From a virus: 64,000 nucleotides of DNA. The position numbers and the translations under genes were made by a program. The stretch covers positions 1 through 64,000 of IMG/VR virus record IMGVR_UViG_3300032053_000013; one strand, written 5' to 3'. Below, one piece after another: positions 56,586 to 64,000 of the stretch (the first letter of the stretch is position 1; every line of letters starts with the position of its first letter). The notes under the pieces were generated by a model that worked only from the letters and a program-made list of their open reading frames with translations, searched no databases and was not told the DNA's origin.

Positions 56586-57638
56586 ATGTCGTACAACGCC
56601 TCGTGGGACGAATGGACCAACCTCGCCCTGCTCCTCGACGAGAGGGTCTCCGGGTTCCTCCGCCGGGAGAAGAACTTCGTCATGGACGGGTTCCAGCTGT
56701 CCACGGGGTTCGGGCTCTTCGCCCAGGTGGGGCAGGTGGGCCTCAACGTCGCCTACTGCAACGGGTACGAGCTGAAGCAGACCTACCCCATCGCGCCGCC
56801 GCTGGTCCCCGTCGCGCCAGCCACGCTGGGCCAGCCGGTCTACCTGGAGTTCACGAAGACCGTGGACCCGGGCGGCGGGTACCTGTCCATCGCGATCTTC
56901 CTCACGGTCGGGCCCCCGGCCACCCCGTCCGACTGGATCAAGCTCGGGGAGGTGGACACGGACGCGGTGGGGGTCATCGCGGTCAGGAACGAGGACAACC
57001 GGTACCACCTCCACTCGGCCCAGATGGACGACGTCCTGGAGGGCAACCTCCAGCACATCAGCCGCCTGACCCTCCAGCGCGGGGCGGCCTTCCCGGTGGC
57101 CCCGGCCCCCGTCCAGTCGGAGCTGTTCTGGAGGACGGACCTCCTCCAGCTCTACGTGTACGACGGGGGGATCTGGCAGCCTCTGACGCCGGGGGCTCCC
57201 CCGGGTGCGGTGATCTTCACGGCGAACCCCCTCGGCCCCCCGATCCTGCCGGGGGAGGTGGCGTACGTGGGTCCGAACCCCCCGGCGGCGCCGGGGACGG
57301 TGACCCAGGCCATCGCGCTCGCCATGGCGACGGCGGAGGTGGTCGGGGCGGCCATGGGGCCGGTCCTCCCCGGCCTCCCCGGCCCGTTCATGACGTGGCA
57401 CGGGACGACGGGGACGGCGTACTACGAGATCGCGGCCCCGCCGGTCGTCCCCCCGGTCCCCGGGAGGAAGGTGTGGCTCTCCAAGATCACGCCGGGGGCG
57501 GTGACCACGCTGGCCCCCGCGAACCCGTGCGCCAGGAAGGTCTTGGGGGTGATCACGGACAACTCCGTGTTCGCCTGGCCGGGCAACCCCTACCTCACGG
57601 TCGTGTGGGCGCCCGAGCCGACGATCTGGGTGCCGTAG
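56586..57638 (+). CDS. tail fibre-associated protein, 350 aa
   Basis: ATG 56586 with GCCGGAGGAGAGC upstream. The N-terminal 180 residues are a beta domain (SYNASWDEWTNLALLLDERV, GYLSIAIFLTVGPPATP). SELFWRTDLLQLYVYDGGIW is the short Trp/Tyr motif also found in the collagen-like fibre and at 62306, a common fibre element. The C-terminal part is Pro/Gly-rich and beta. It probably connects fibre to baseplate. Confidence 0.7.
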   Translation: MSYNASWDEWTNLALLLDERVSGFLRREKNFVMDGFQLSTGFGLFAQVGQVGLNVAYCNGYELKQTYPIAPPLVPVAPATLGQPVYLEFTKTVDPGGGYLSIAIFLTVGPPATPSDWIKLGEVDTDAVGVIAVRNEDNRYHLHSAQMDDVLEGNLQHISRLTLQRGAAFPVAPAPVQSELFWRTDLLQLYVYDGGIWQPLTPGAPPGAVIFTANPLGPPILPGEVAYVGPNPPAAPGTVTQAIALAMATAEVVGAAMGPVLPGLPGPFMTWHGTTGTAYYEIAAPPVVPPVPGRKVWLSKITPGAVTTLAPANPCARKVLGVITDNSVFAWPGNPYLTVVWAPEPTIWVP

Positions 57639-57641
57639 GCA

Positions 57642-57670
57642 TTCCATGGCGTCCGGCCCCGTGGTATACT
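57642..57670 (+). promoter_or_regulatory. possible promoter before the fibre genes
   Basis: TTCCAT (57642-57647), a 17-nt spacer and TATACT (57665-57670) directly upstream of the GGGGAGG site of the 57693 gene. The -10 is five of six. It would give the fibre genes extra expression. Confidence 0.5.
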
Positions 57671-57692
57671 CGGGGAGACGTGGGGAGGCGTG

Positions 57693-58127
57693 ATGGGCTA
57701 CCCGGCAAGAGTCATCGCGGTCATGGAGGACGGGAGTCTTGAGGCCCTCTCCCCCGACCAGTTCGAGATGCAGTCGGACGTGGAGATGCTCCAGGGTCCG
57801 ACCCTTCCCGGGCTCCTCGACGCTGTGTACCTCTCCTCCTCTGGAACAGCGGATAAGGCCACGGGGTACGTTTCGACGAGCCCCTGCATTGGGTTCGTCT
57901 CTGCTCTCCTCCCACTGGGGAAGTGCCTGGTACGGAGGGAGGAGGAGATCGACGGTTTCGTGGGGCTTACCCCTGGTAAAATCTACTACGTGGATCCCAC
58001 GACACCGGGAGGGATCACGAAGACCCCGCCCACGGGGAACAGCGGGAAGGTTCTTCAGGACGTGGGGGCGGCCCTGACGACGAGCAAGCTCGGAATCTTC
58101 ATTGATATGGACTACATCGAGCTCTAA
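57693..58127 (+). CDS. small fibre/decoration-type protein, 144 aa
   Basis: ATG 57693 with TGGGGAGGCG upstream. The last 80 residues follow a pattern often found at the ends of phage fibre proteins: IGFVSALLPLGKCLVRRE, IDGFVGLTPGKIYYVDP, KVLQDVGAALTTSKLGIFID and a final DYIEL. The first 60 are beta/helix mixed. It could cap a fibre or act as decoration. No catalytic motif. Confidence 0.7.
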   Translation: MGYPARVIAVMEDGSLEALSPDQFEMQSDVEMLQGPTLPGLLDAVYLSSSGTADKATGYVSTSPCIGFVSALLPLGKCLVRREEEIDGFVGLTPGKIYYVDPTTPGGITKTPPTGNSGKVLQDVGAALTTSKLGIFIDMDYIEL

Positions 58128-58139
58128 GGAGGACGGCAG

Positions 58140-61100
58140 ATGGCAAATGGACTTCTTTACCTTGACACGACGACCTACAACGCGAGGCAGTCCCCGTTCG
58201 AGGTCTCGACAGGCCCGGACACCCTCACCATCCTCGCCGGAGACAAGCTCACCATCGCCGGAAGCCTCGACTTCAGCGCGGCGACCATGGTGGGAGTGCT
58301 CGACGAGACGAACGGCGGCACGGGGCAGTCCGCCCTCGCCACGGGCGACACCCTCTACGCCTCGGCGGCGAACACCTTCTCCAAGCTCGGCATCGGGAAC
58401 GCGGGGGACGTCCTGACCGTCGCTGGAGGGGTCCCTACGTGGCAGGCCACGGGTGCGGTCACCCTCCAGGGGGCCTACCAGGGGGGGAACACCATCACCG
58501 TCACGGCTGCGGAGGGAGTTCCCACCATCTCGAACGCGGCGGACGCCACGAACACCCTCTCGGTAGCCCGCACCTTCGCCGGGGGTGGGACCGGGGTTGA
58601 TCTCAGCATGGGCGCGGCCACGACCGGGGTCGGGTTCAACGTCCTTGCCGCCGGTTCCGGCGACGCAGCTTTCATCAACAATACGGGCACGGGTTCGGCC
58701 TTCACCGTTCAGGACGGCGGTGTGGACGTCGCGGACATCACCGCAGCCGGGGCTGTGACAATCACCCCGACGAGCGGCCAGACCGCCACGATCACTACGG
58801 CAGGAGCCGGAACGCTGGACTTCAACTCCGCCGCAGGGATCACGATCGACGGCGTGGGAGTTTCCATCGACAACGCCAACTCTTCCGCGAACTTCTCCAA
58901 CGCTACGAACGGGGCAGCGCAGGATCTCACGATCGGCCTGACCGGGGCGACGAACTCCAGCATCCTCCTGAACTCGACCGGAACCGGGGTGGACGCCATC
59001 GGGCTGACCACTTCGGCGGGAGGACTGGTCGCGAGCGTGAACGGAACCCTCACGGCGGACGCGGCCTCGCTCGACCTCGACGCTACGACCACGTCCCACT
59101 TCACCGTCACGGGGGCGGCTGCGGACGCGACGGTCTCCAGCGTGGGAGGCTCGGTGAACATGACGGCCTCTGAGGCCGCCGCCGATGCCATCAACATCAC
59201 CGCTTCGGCAGGGGCGGGCGGAATCACCGCGTCCTCCGGGACAGGAGGCATCACCGAAACCACCACCGGAACGATGGACCTCAATTCGGGGCCGTTCACC
59301 CTGGACGGTACGACGGGCAGCATCGACTTCACGGACACAGCAAACGTGACCGTCACGGGAGCCAGCAAGGATCTGACCGTCGCCAGCACCGGTGGGTCGG
59401 TGAATGTGACGGCTACCGAAGCCGCTGCCGACGCGATCAACATCACGGCCTCGGCGGGGGCCGGGGGGATCACGGCGTCCTCCGGGACGGGGGGCATCAC
59501 CGAAACCACCACCGGAACGATGGACCTCAATTCGGGGCCGTTCACCTTGGACGGATCTACGGTCAGCATCGACGGAACGGATGCTGTCAACGTCACCGCC
59601 ACGGGAGCGAGCAAGGACGTGACGGTCAATAGCGCGGGCGGATCGGTCAACATCACCGCGACCGAGAACGCCGTCGATGCCATCAAGATCCAATCGACGG
59701 TCGGGGGAACGGAGATCAACTCCGCTGGTCTGTTGAGCATGGATGCCGGGGCCAGCGCGGACATCGACGTCACCGGAAGCACCACGATGACCTCCACCGT
59801 GGCGACCACGATCGAGGCGGTGGGGGGGAACCTTACCCTCGACAACCAGTTCGCTACCGGCAAGGTCATCCTCATGACGGGCACGAACACGGCGGCGACC
59901 GCCGTGGAGATCAAGAGCGACAACGGAACGGTTCAGGCCTCAGTCGATGGCACCGGGCAGGCCGACTTCAACGGCAACCTCGACGCCAACGCGGGTCTTG
60001 ACGTCTCGGGGGGCAACCTTACCCTCGACAGCAATGACATCATCGTCAATACGAACAAGTTCAAGGTTGATGGGGCCACGGGGGACACCTTGGTCGCCGG
60101 GAACCTGACGGTGCAGGGAACCATCACCGGCATCCAGACCGTGGACATGATCATCAAGGATAACTTCATCCAGGAGAACGTCGGATACACTACGGCAGTA
60201 GCCTTGACCGGCGGTCTTGTAACCAACTACCTCCCCACGGCGACGGCCACTACCACGAACGGGGCGTTCATCGCCGGGTACGGGGGTGGATCCCCCGCCG
60301 ATGCACAGGTCACGACGACCGGCTCGGGCACGTTCGCCTTGGGCGATATCATCCAGATCTCCGGTTCGACCGACGGCCTCAACGACGGCTTCTTCGAGGT
60401 GTACTCCCACGGTGGAACCAACCTCTTGATCCGCACTGTTCCGGGAGCCCATGCGACCGTCGAGCCCTTCACGCGCACTCAGTTCATCGCGATGCCGGCG
60501 CCTTCGCCCGCCGCCTCGATCACCAAGGTCACGGTCTCGGTCATCCGTGCCGGGACGGATGGGATCTGGGAGACCGGAAAGGGTGCGGTTACAGGGATCA
60601 CCTACTCCGATCTTGCTACCGGCACCACGGTGACCTTGCAACAGGCGTACGACAACGGGAACACCATTACTCTCACGAACGCCGATGGTAACCTGGCGAT
60701 CACGACGACCTCCGCCGGGGGCGGGGCCGACCTTACGGTGGCCTCTGCGGCGGGAAGCTTCCTCGCAACGAACACGGGAGCCGCCAAGATGGACCTGGGC
60801 GCGGCGGCGAACACGGTGAACCTCAACGGTCCTCTCACGGCCACGGGGAATCAGACCATCAACCTCGGCAGCGGCCAGTTGACTACCGCCGGGAACATGG
60901 ACGTGAGCAACGGGATCGACATGACCGGCGGGGTGGGCCTGACCCTCAGCGGGGCCGGGACGGACCTGTTCGCCGCCGACAGCACCGCGATCAAGCTCGG
61001 AAACACGGCTGTCGCACCGGATGCGACCATCGGATCCGACGGGACGGACATGGTCACCACGATGGCGGCTACGGCGAACTGCGTGGTGAAGACGGGCGAC

Positions 61101-61640
61101 GCCGCCGGGGCCAAGTCGTTCATCGTCGCGGACAGCGGGGCGGTTCCGCAGATGACCGTCACCTCGGACGGCGACCTGACGATCACGGGGACCGCGACGA
61201 TTCCCACGGGGGAATCGCTCAAGGTCGGGGACGTCTTCCTGAACGAGTACGGGTCGGGCATGCAGGGGAAGAACACCAGCCTCGTGCCCATCGTCGCCGG
61301 GGACACGGTGAAGTTCAACGGCTCGGGGAATTTCGAGATCTCGGGAACCCCCGGCCTTACGGGCATGAGCGACATCCCGGTCGGCGTGGCCGCCGTGAAC
61401 ATCGGGGTCGGGTTGTGGGGCAACGTCTACTTCAGCGGGCCTGCGGTGCCCGTCAAGGACAACAGCGCCGGAGGCTTGCTCGCCGGTGGGTTCGCAATCT
61501 TCGACACGGCGGGAGGCGTCAAGAACATCGCGGCTGGGGCCGCCGCAGGGAAGGAACTCGTCTACGGTGGGGCGTGCTCGAAGATCGCCGGGGGAATGGC
61601 GTACATCTCCCTCGTCATCCAGAAGATCGCCAAGGTGTAA
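58140..61640 (+). CDS. long tail fibre protein with beta repeats, 1166 aa
   Basis: ATG 58140 with AAGGAGGACGG upstream. The N-terminus has the widespread fibre motif NGGTGQSALATGDTLYASAA with LGIGNAGDVLTVAGGVPTW. Most of the protein is Thr/Ala/Gly-rich beta repeats, with an 82-residue unit repeated near residues 337-520. The C-terminus ends LVYGGACSKIAGGMAYISL. It should form the main long fibre. The extended repeats suggest a shaft; the last 250 residues may be the receptor-binding tip. Confidence 0.85.
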   Translation: MANGLLYLDTTTYNARQSPFEVSTGPDTLTILAGDKLTIAGSLDFSAATMVGVLDETNGGTGQSALATGDTLYASAANTFSKLGIGNAGDVLTVAGGVPTWQATGAVTLQGAYQGGNTITVTAAEGVPTISNAADATNTLSVARTFAGGGTGVDLSMGAATTGVGFNVLAAGSGDAAFINNTGTGSAFTVQDGGVDVADITAAGAVTITPTSGQTATITTAGAGTLDFNSAAGITIDGVGVSIDNANSSANFSNATNGAAQDLTIGLTGATNSSILLNSTGTGVDAIGLTTSAGGLVASVNGTLTADAASLDLDATTTSHFTVTGAAADATVSSVGGSVNMTASEAAADAINITASAGAGGITASSGTGGITETTTGTMDLNSGPFTLDGTTGSIDFTDTANVTVTGASKDLTVASTGGSVNVTATEAAADAINITASAGAGGITASSGTGGITETTTGTMDLNSGPFTLDGSTVSIDGTDAVNVTATGASKDVTVNSAGGSVNITATENAVDAIKIQSTVGGTEINSAGLLSMDAGASADIDVTGSTTMTSTVATTIEAVGGNLTLDNQFATGKVILMTGTNTAATAVEIKSDNGTVQASVDGTGQADFNGNLDANAGLDVSGGNLTLDSNDIIVNTNKFKVDGATGDTLVAGNLTVQGTITGIQTVDMIIKDNFIQENVGYTTAVALTGGLVTNYLPTATATTTNGAFIAGYGGGSPADAQVTTTGSGTFALGDIIQISGSTDGLNDGFFEVYSHGGTNLLIRTVPGAHATVEPFTRTQFIAMPAPSPAASITKVTVSVIRAGTDGIWETGKGAVTGITYSDLATGTTVTLQQAYDNGNTITLTNADGNLAITTTSAGGGADLTVASAAGSFLATNTGAAKMDLGAAANTVNLNGPLTATGNQTINLGSGQLTTAGNMDVSNGIDMTGGVGLTLSGAGTDLFAADSTAIKLGNTAVAPDATIGSDGTDMVTTMAATANCVVKTGDAAGAKSFIVADSGAVPQMTVTSDGDLTITGTATIPTGESLKVGDVFLNEYGSGMQGKNTSLVPIVAGDTVKFNGSGNFEISGTPGLTGMSDIPVGVAAVNIGVGLWGNVYFSGPAVPVKDNSAGGLLAGGFAIFDTAGGVKNIAAGAAAGKELVYGGACSKIAGGMAYISLVIQKIAKV
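59148..59700 (+). repeat. 246-bp tandem repeat in the fibre gene
   Basis: Two full units start at 59148 and 59394, and a partial third at 59640, each with a period of 246 bp (82 codons). Units 1 and 2 share a stretch of identical DNA more than 40 bases long around 59249 and 59495, so the duplication is recent or maintained by conversion. Shared protein elements include ITASAGAGGITASSGTGG. Confidence 0.85.
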
Positions 61641-61660
61641 CAAGATACGGACCAGAGGCC

Positions 61661-61683
61661 GGGGGCTCGGTGAGCCCCCCTTT
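61661..61683 (+). terminator. hairpin terminator candidate after the long fibre gene
   Basis: GGGGGCTC-GGT-GAGCCCCC (61661-61679) gives an 8-bp stem and a 3-nt loop, followed by CTTTC. The T-run is short, so termination may be partial. It lies 20 bases after the TAA of the long fibre gene. Confidence 0.6.
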
Positions 61684-61697
61684 CGGAGGACGGGTGA

Positions 61698-62231
61698 ATG
61701 TCCAAGCACACGAAGATGGCAAGGGCGGCGGTGCCGCCGCCGCAGTCCAGGGGAGTGGGTCCGAGGCTGGTTCCGCCGGGGACGGCTCCGGTGGCGGTGC
61801 GCCAGGAGATCGGGGAGATGGACGCGCTCAAGTACCGGCTCGCGATCCAGAAGGACAACAATCTCAAGGAGAAGCTGAAGAACATCGAGGGGCAGAAGGC
61901 CCTTCTCGCCAAGGAAGAGGAGAACATCAAGCTGCGGATCGACCTTACCCGGATGGAGAACCGCAGGGACATCGGGCACCTGGACATCGGGCAGGGCGAT
62001 CAGCTGGCGGACGAGAACGGGAGGTTCTACATCCTCCGCGCCCCGAGGCAGGGGTCGCTCCCCACGATCAAGATCCCGCCCAAGGCGGGGCCGACAGCGC
62101 CGGAGCCTCCTGCCGCGCCCCCGGCGGAGGTGCCCCCGGCGAATCCCGAGGGGGAGGAGGAAGAGGAGGGGGAAGAGGAGGACGGGGCCACGGAGGGGAG
62201 AGGCACGGAAGCCCCCCCGGAGAAAGAGTGA
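61698..62231 (+). CDS. hypothetical coiled-coil protein, 177 aa
   Basis: ATG 61698 with GGAGGACGGG upstream. The N-terminus is Pro-rich, then a long charged helix (NNLKEKLKNIEGQKALLAKE, EENIKLRIDLTRMENRR), then a small beta part (FYILRAPRQGSLPTIKIPP) and a Pro/Glu-rich tail (PEGEEEEEGEEEDG). It is flanked by a terminator on each side, so it may be made as its own short message. Function unknown. Confidence 0.65.
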   Translation: MSKHTKMARAAVPPPQSRGVGPRLVPPGTAPVAVRQEIGEMDALKYRLAIQKDNNLKEKLKNIEGQKALLAKEEENIKLRIDLTRMENRRDIGHLDIGQGDQLADENGRFYILRAPRQGSLPTIKIPPKAGPTAPEPPAAPPAEVPPANPEGEEEEEGEEEDGATEGRGTEAPPEKE

Positions 62232-62242
62232 ACGCGGCAACC

Positions 62243-62288
62243 AGACCGGAGGGCGTTCTCCATTCAGGGGGACGCCCCCGGTCTTTTT
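62243..62288 (+). terminator. rho-independent terminator before the tailspike-like gene
   Basis: AGACCGG plus GGGCGT (62243-62256, one bulged A) pairs with ACGCCCCCGGTCT (62272-62284), and TTTTT follows at 62284-62288. The stem totals 13 bp. This is a good terminator for the 61698 gene. Confidence 0.85.
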
Positions 62289-62305
62289 CATTCCAGGGGT
62301 GACGT

Positions 62306-64000
62306 ATGGGTGTCGCCCTCAGCGCAGGCTACAGCCTTGAACAAAAAGGGAACCTCGCCGGTAACAGGTTCTCAGGCACGGAGTATTTCACCAGCCTTGA
62401 CGCCTCCACCAGCGTGACGGTCGGGACACTCGTTCTTACTAACACCAGGGTCAACCCTGGGGTGCAGGGCACCCTCGACATCGGCACGACGAGCGTCATG
62501 CCCACGGGGATCGGCGGAAACAGCATCACCATCACTGGGCAATCCGGAGGCCCTTCCGCCAATCCAATCGGGGCGGGCAGGGGCGGAGGAACCACGCTGA
62601 AGGGGGGGACGGGGGGTCTGGGAGATGCGGTACAACTGGGGGGCGATGGAGGTGACGCCTACATAGAGGGTGGAATCGCCGGGGGGAGCGGAGGAGCGGG
62701 GGTGGGGACCAAGGGCAAGGTCTACCTCGGGCAGAACGACACCTTGTCGATCGTCGTGGGGACGGACGTCCTGCCTTCGGGATCCTCCCTGGACATCGGC
62801 AGCTCCGCCAGCCCGTTCGACTATGGCTACTTCAACGACGTGAGGATGACGGGGGCAAGCGGGTCGGATCTCCTTTGGGTCACGAACGGGGGAGGTGACA
62901 TCGGGGCGGCAGGCCCAGCCAACGCTCCGGCCAACATCTACGCCACGACCTTGATGAAGGTCGGAGCGTCCACCGCCCTGAAGTCCGACCGCCTCTCTAT
63001 CACCGGGGCGGCGGGAGACCCCGGGTCTCAAGTGGCAGGGGACTTCTGGTACAACACCACATCCAAGAAGCTCAAATACTACGACGGGACCACGGCGTAT
63101 GAGTTGGCGACGTCGTCGGCGGCGTCGAACTCGACCCTCGTGGACCTCGCGACCGCGACCGCCGCCAGCCTCACAACGGCCCTCTCGAACTACTCCATCG
63201 TCTATGTGAAGGGGACCAGCGGTTCGGACATGACGGCGGACGTGACGATCCCCGCCGGGAGATGGATCATAGGGGTCGAGACAGCCCTCCCCGAGATGAA
63301 GTTCGACGCGAGCCATAAGCTGATCGTGAACGGGTACCTCTACAACGTCCAGGTGACGGGTGCCTATAGCTCCAGGAGCCAGCATGTCATTACCACGGAC
63401 GGCGGAGGGATCCTGGAGGACGTCAGGGCCTACACCGCAGGGAACCTGGCGTCGGCGTCCTACTACGGGATCTACGGGGCCTTCCTGCGGATCAACAACT
63501 GCCAGGTTTACAACCTGAACGGCGTGTACCTGTCGAACTATGGGACCTACACCAGGGGAAACCAGAGCATCACGAACGTCTACTGCAACGGGACGGCTGG
63601 GGGATTCTCTACGCAGGGGATCTACCTCGGGGGGTCATACTGCTACGCGGCCAACCTTTACGCGACGAACTACACGACCGGAATCACTGCTGCGGGCTCT
63701 ACCAGCACGTACACCAATCTCAACTCGTACGCATGCAAGTCCGGCGGGGTCGGGGTGAACCTTGGCTGCTCCTACTCCCACGTCTTCGGGGTCTACAGTA
63801 ATTCGGACGTCGGGACGTATGGAGTGTACATGGGCGCGTACTCCATGACCGTCAAGGATGTCGTGGTGGTCGGCTGCACGGGGATCGGCGTCTACTCGGC
63901 GACCTTGTACGAGTGCGTCATCGACGGCATCTCGGTGAAGAACAACACCGGGGTCTCGATCTACTTCACCGGCTCGGGCGGGACCATCTACAGGAGCGTG
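62306..64000 (+). CDS. tailspike / fibre protein with beta-helix, 3' truncated by the window
   Basis: ATG 62306, preceded by CCAGGGGTGACGT. The frame is open for 565 codons to the window end. A Gly-rich N-terminal part (GGRGGGTTLKGGTGG-like) and a beta head (LDIGSSASPFDYGYFNDVRM) are followed by the fibre motif VAGDFWYNTTSKKLKYYDG. From about residue 330 short strands with Tyr/Asn/Gly turns (ASYYGIYGAFLRINNCQVYN, YCNGTAGGFSTQGIYLGG) look like a right-handed beta-helix, as in tailspikes that bind or cut polysaccharide. No catalytic residues can be named. Confidence 0.8.
   Translation, partial: MGVALSAGYSLEQKGNLAGNRFSGTEYFTSLDASTSVTVGTLVLTNTRVNPGVQGTLDIGTTSVMPTGIGGNSITITGQSGGPSANPIGAGRGGGTTLKGGTGGLGDAVQLGGDGGDAYIEGGIAGGSGGAGVGTKGKVYLGQNDTLSIVVGTDVLPSGSSLDIGSSASPFDYGYFNDVRMTGASGSDLLWVTNGGGDIGAAGPANAPANIYATTLMKVGASTALKSDRLSITGAAGDPGSQVAGDFWYNTTSKKLKYYDGTTAYELATSSAASNSTLVDLATATAASLTTALSNYSIVYVKGTSGSDMTADVTIPAGRWIIGVETALPEMKFDASHKLIVNGYLYNVQVTGAYSSRSQHVITTDGGGILEDVRAYTAGNLASASYYGIYGAFLRINNCQVYNLNGVYLSNYGTYTRGNQSITNVYCNGTAGGFSTQGIYLGGSYCYAANLYATNYTTGITAAGSTSTYTNLNSYACKSGGVGVNLGCSYSHVFGVYSNSDVGTYGVYMGAYSMTVKDVVVVGCTGIGVYSATLYECVIDGISVKNNTGVSIYFTGSGGTIYRSV

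Noticed and set aside
55116-59693. 1525-codon minus-strand frame opposite gpI and fibre genes
   Set aside because: Shadow of GC-rich third positions; gpI and fibre signatures are on the plus strand.

Overview
This window is one continuous, densely packed, plus-strand-only stretch of a large tailed bacteriophage with a contractile tail (myovirus-type). It has a high-GC genome, many GTG and a few TTG starts, frequent 4-base ATGA/GTGA stop-start overlaps and strong AGGAGG-like ribosome sites. No stretch longer than about 300 bases lacks a gene. I see no tRNA, rRNA or CRISPR. Most genes use AGG for Arg and GGG for Gly. This is compatible with a high-GC, possibly thermophilic or actinobacterial host, but that is only an inference.

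Layout. 0-8.9 kb: small accessory genes, mostly unknown. Among them are an L7/L12-C-terminal-like protein, many small Cys-rich (probably zinc) proteins, a spermidine-synthase-like methyltransferase fold, an HNH homing endonuclease, a WGR plus ATP-dependent DNA ligase fusion and a ParB-like protein. Two near-identical sigma70-type promoters (2.45 and 4.8 kb) carry a 17-nt dyad on the -10 box. 8.9-13 kb: packaging genes, with a small-terminase candidate and a large terminase interrupted by an intein with a Vsr-like endonuclease. 13-20.3 kb: probable virion-associated proteins, including HxH-rich proteins, a duplicated small protein and an atypical kinase next to an HAD hydrolase. 20.3-27.7 kb: fibre and host-interaction genes (BppU-like, collagen-like fibre, another fibre, a glycosyltransferase-methyltransferase fusion and a second sugar-enzyme-like gene). 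27.8-30.6 kb: coiled-coil membrane protein, two DUF2589-type proteins and a permuted NlpC/P60 enzyme. 30.7-36 kb: portal, prohead protease/scaffold and major capsid protein, closed by a strong terminator. 36-40 kb: neck genes. 40-47 kb: sheath, two tail tubes, tail chaperone with a -1 frameshift site, and tape measure. 46.8-56.6 kb: baseplate (CIS-tube-like protein, LysM/gpX-like protein, gpD, gpV-like spike, PAAR-like tip, gp25, gpJ, gpI), interrupted by a LAGLIDADG homing endonuclease in a DUF1360 gene. 56.6-64 kb: tail fibres, with two terminators and a beta-helical tailspike cut by the window edge.

How it fits together: terminase packages DNA through the portal into a capsid matured by the protease. 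The neck joins a sheath-and-tube tail whose length is set by the tape measure and whose assembly depends on the frameshifted chaperone. The baseplate order (tube, tube, gp26-like, tape measure, CIS-tube, LysM-like, gpD, spike, PAAR, gp25, gpJ, gpI) resembles that of contractile injection systems. Fibres and sugar-modifying enzymes handle the host surface.

Most unusual points: (1) a terminase intein that keeps the TxxH, HN and Cys+1 residues but has Tyr where the N-terminal Cys should be; (2) a LAGLIDADG endonuclease that split a DUF1360 gene and is followed by a second, diverged N-terminal half that restores the gene; (3) a promoter dyad that stays palindromic through paired compensatory changes; (4) a 17-nt palindrome found at three gene junctions; (5) a kinase-like/HAD gene pair among virion genes; (6) a three-domain glycosyltransferase-methyltransferase.
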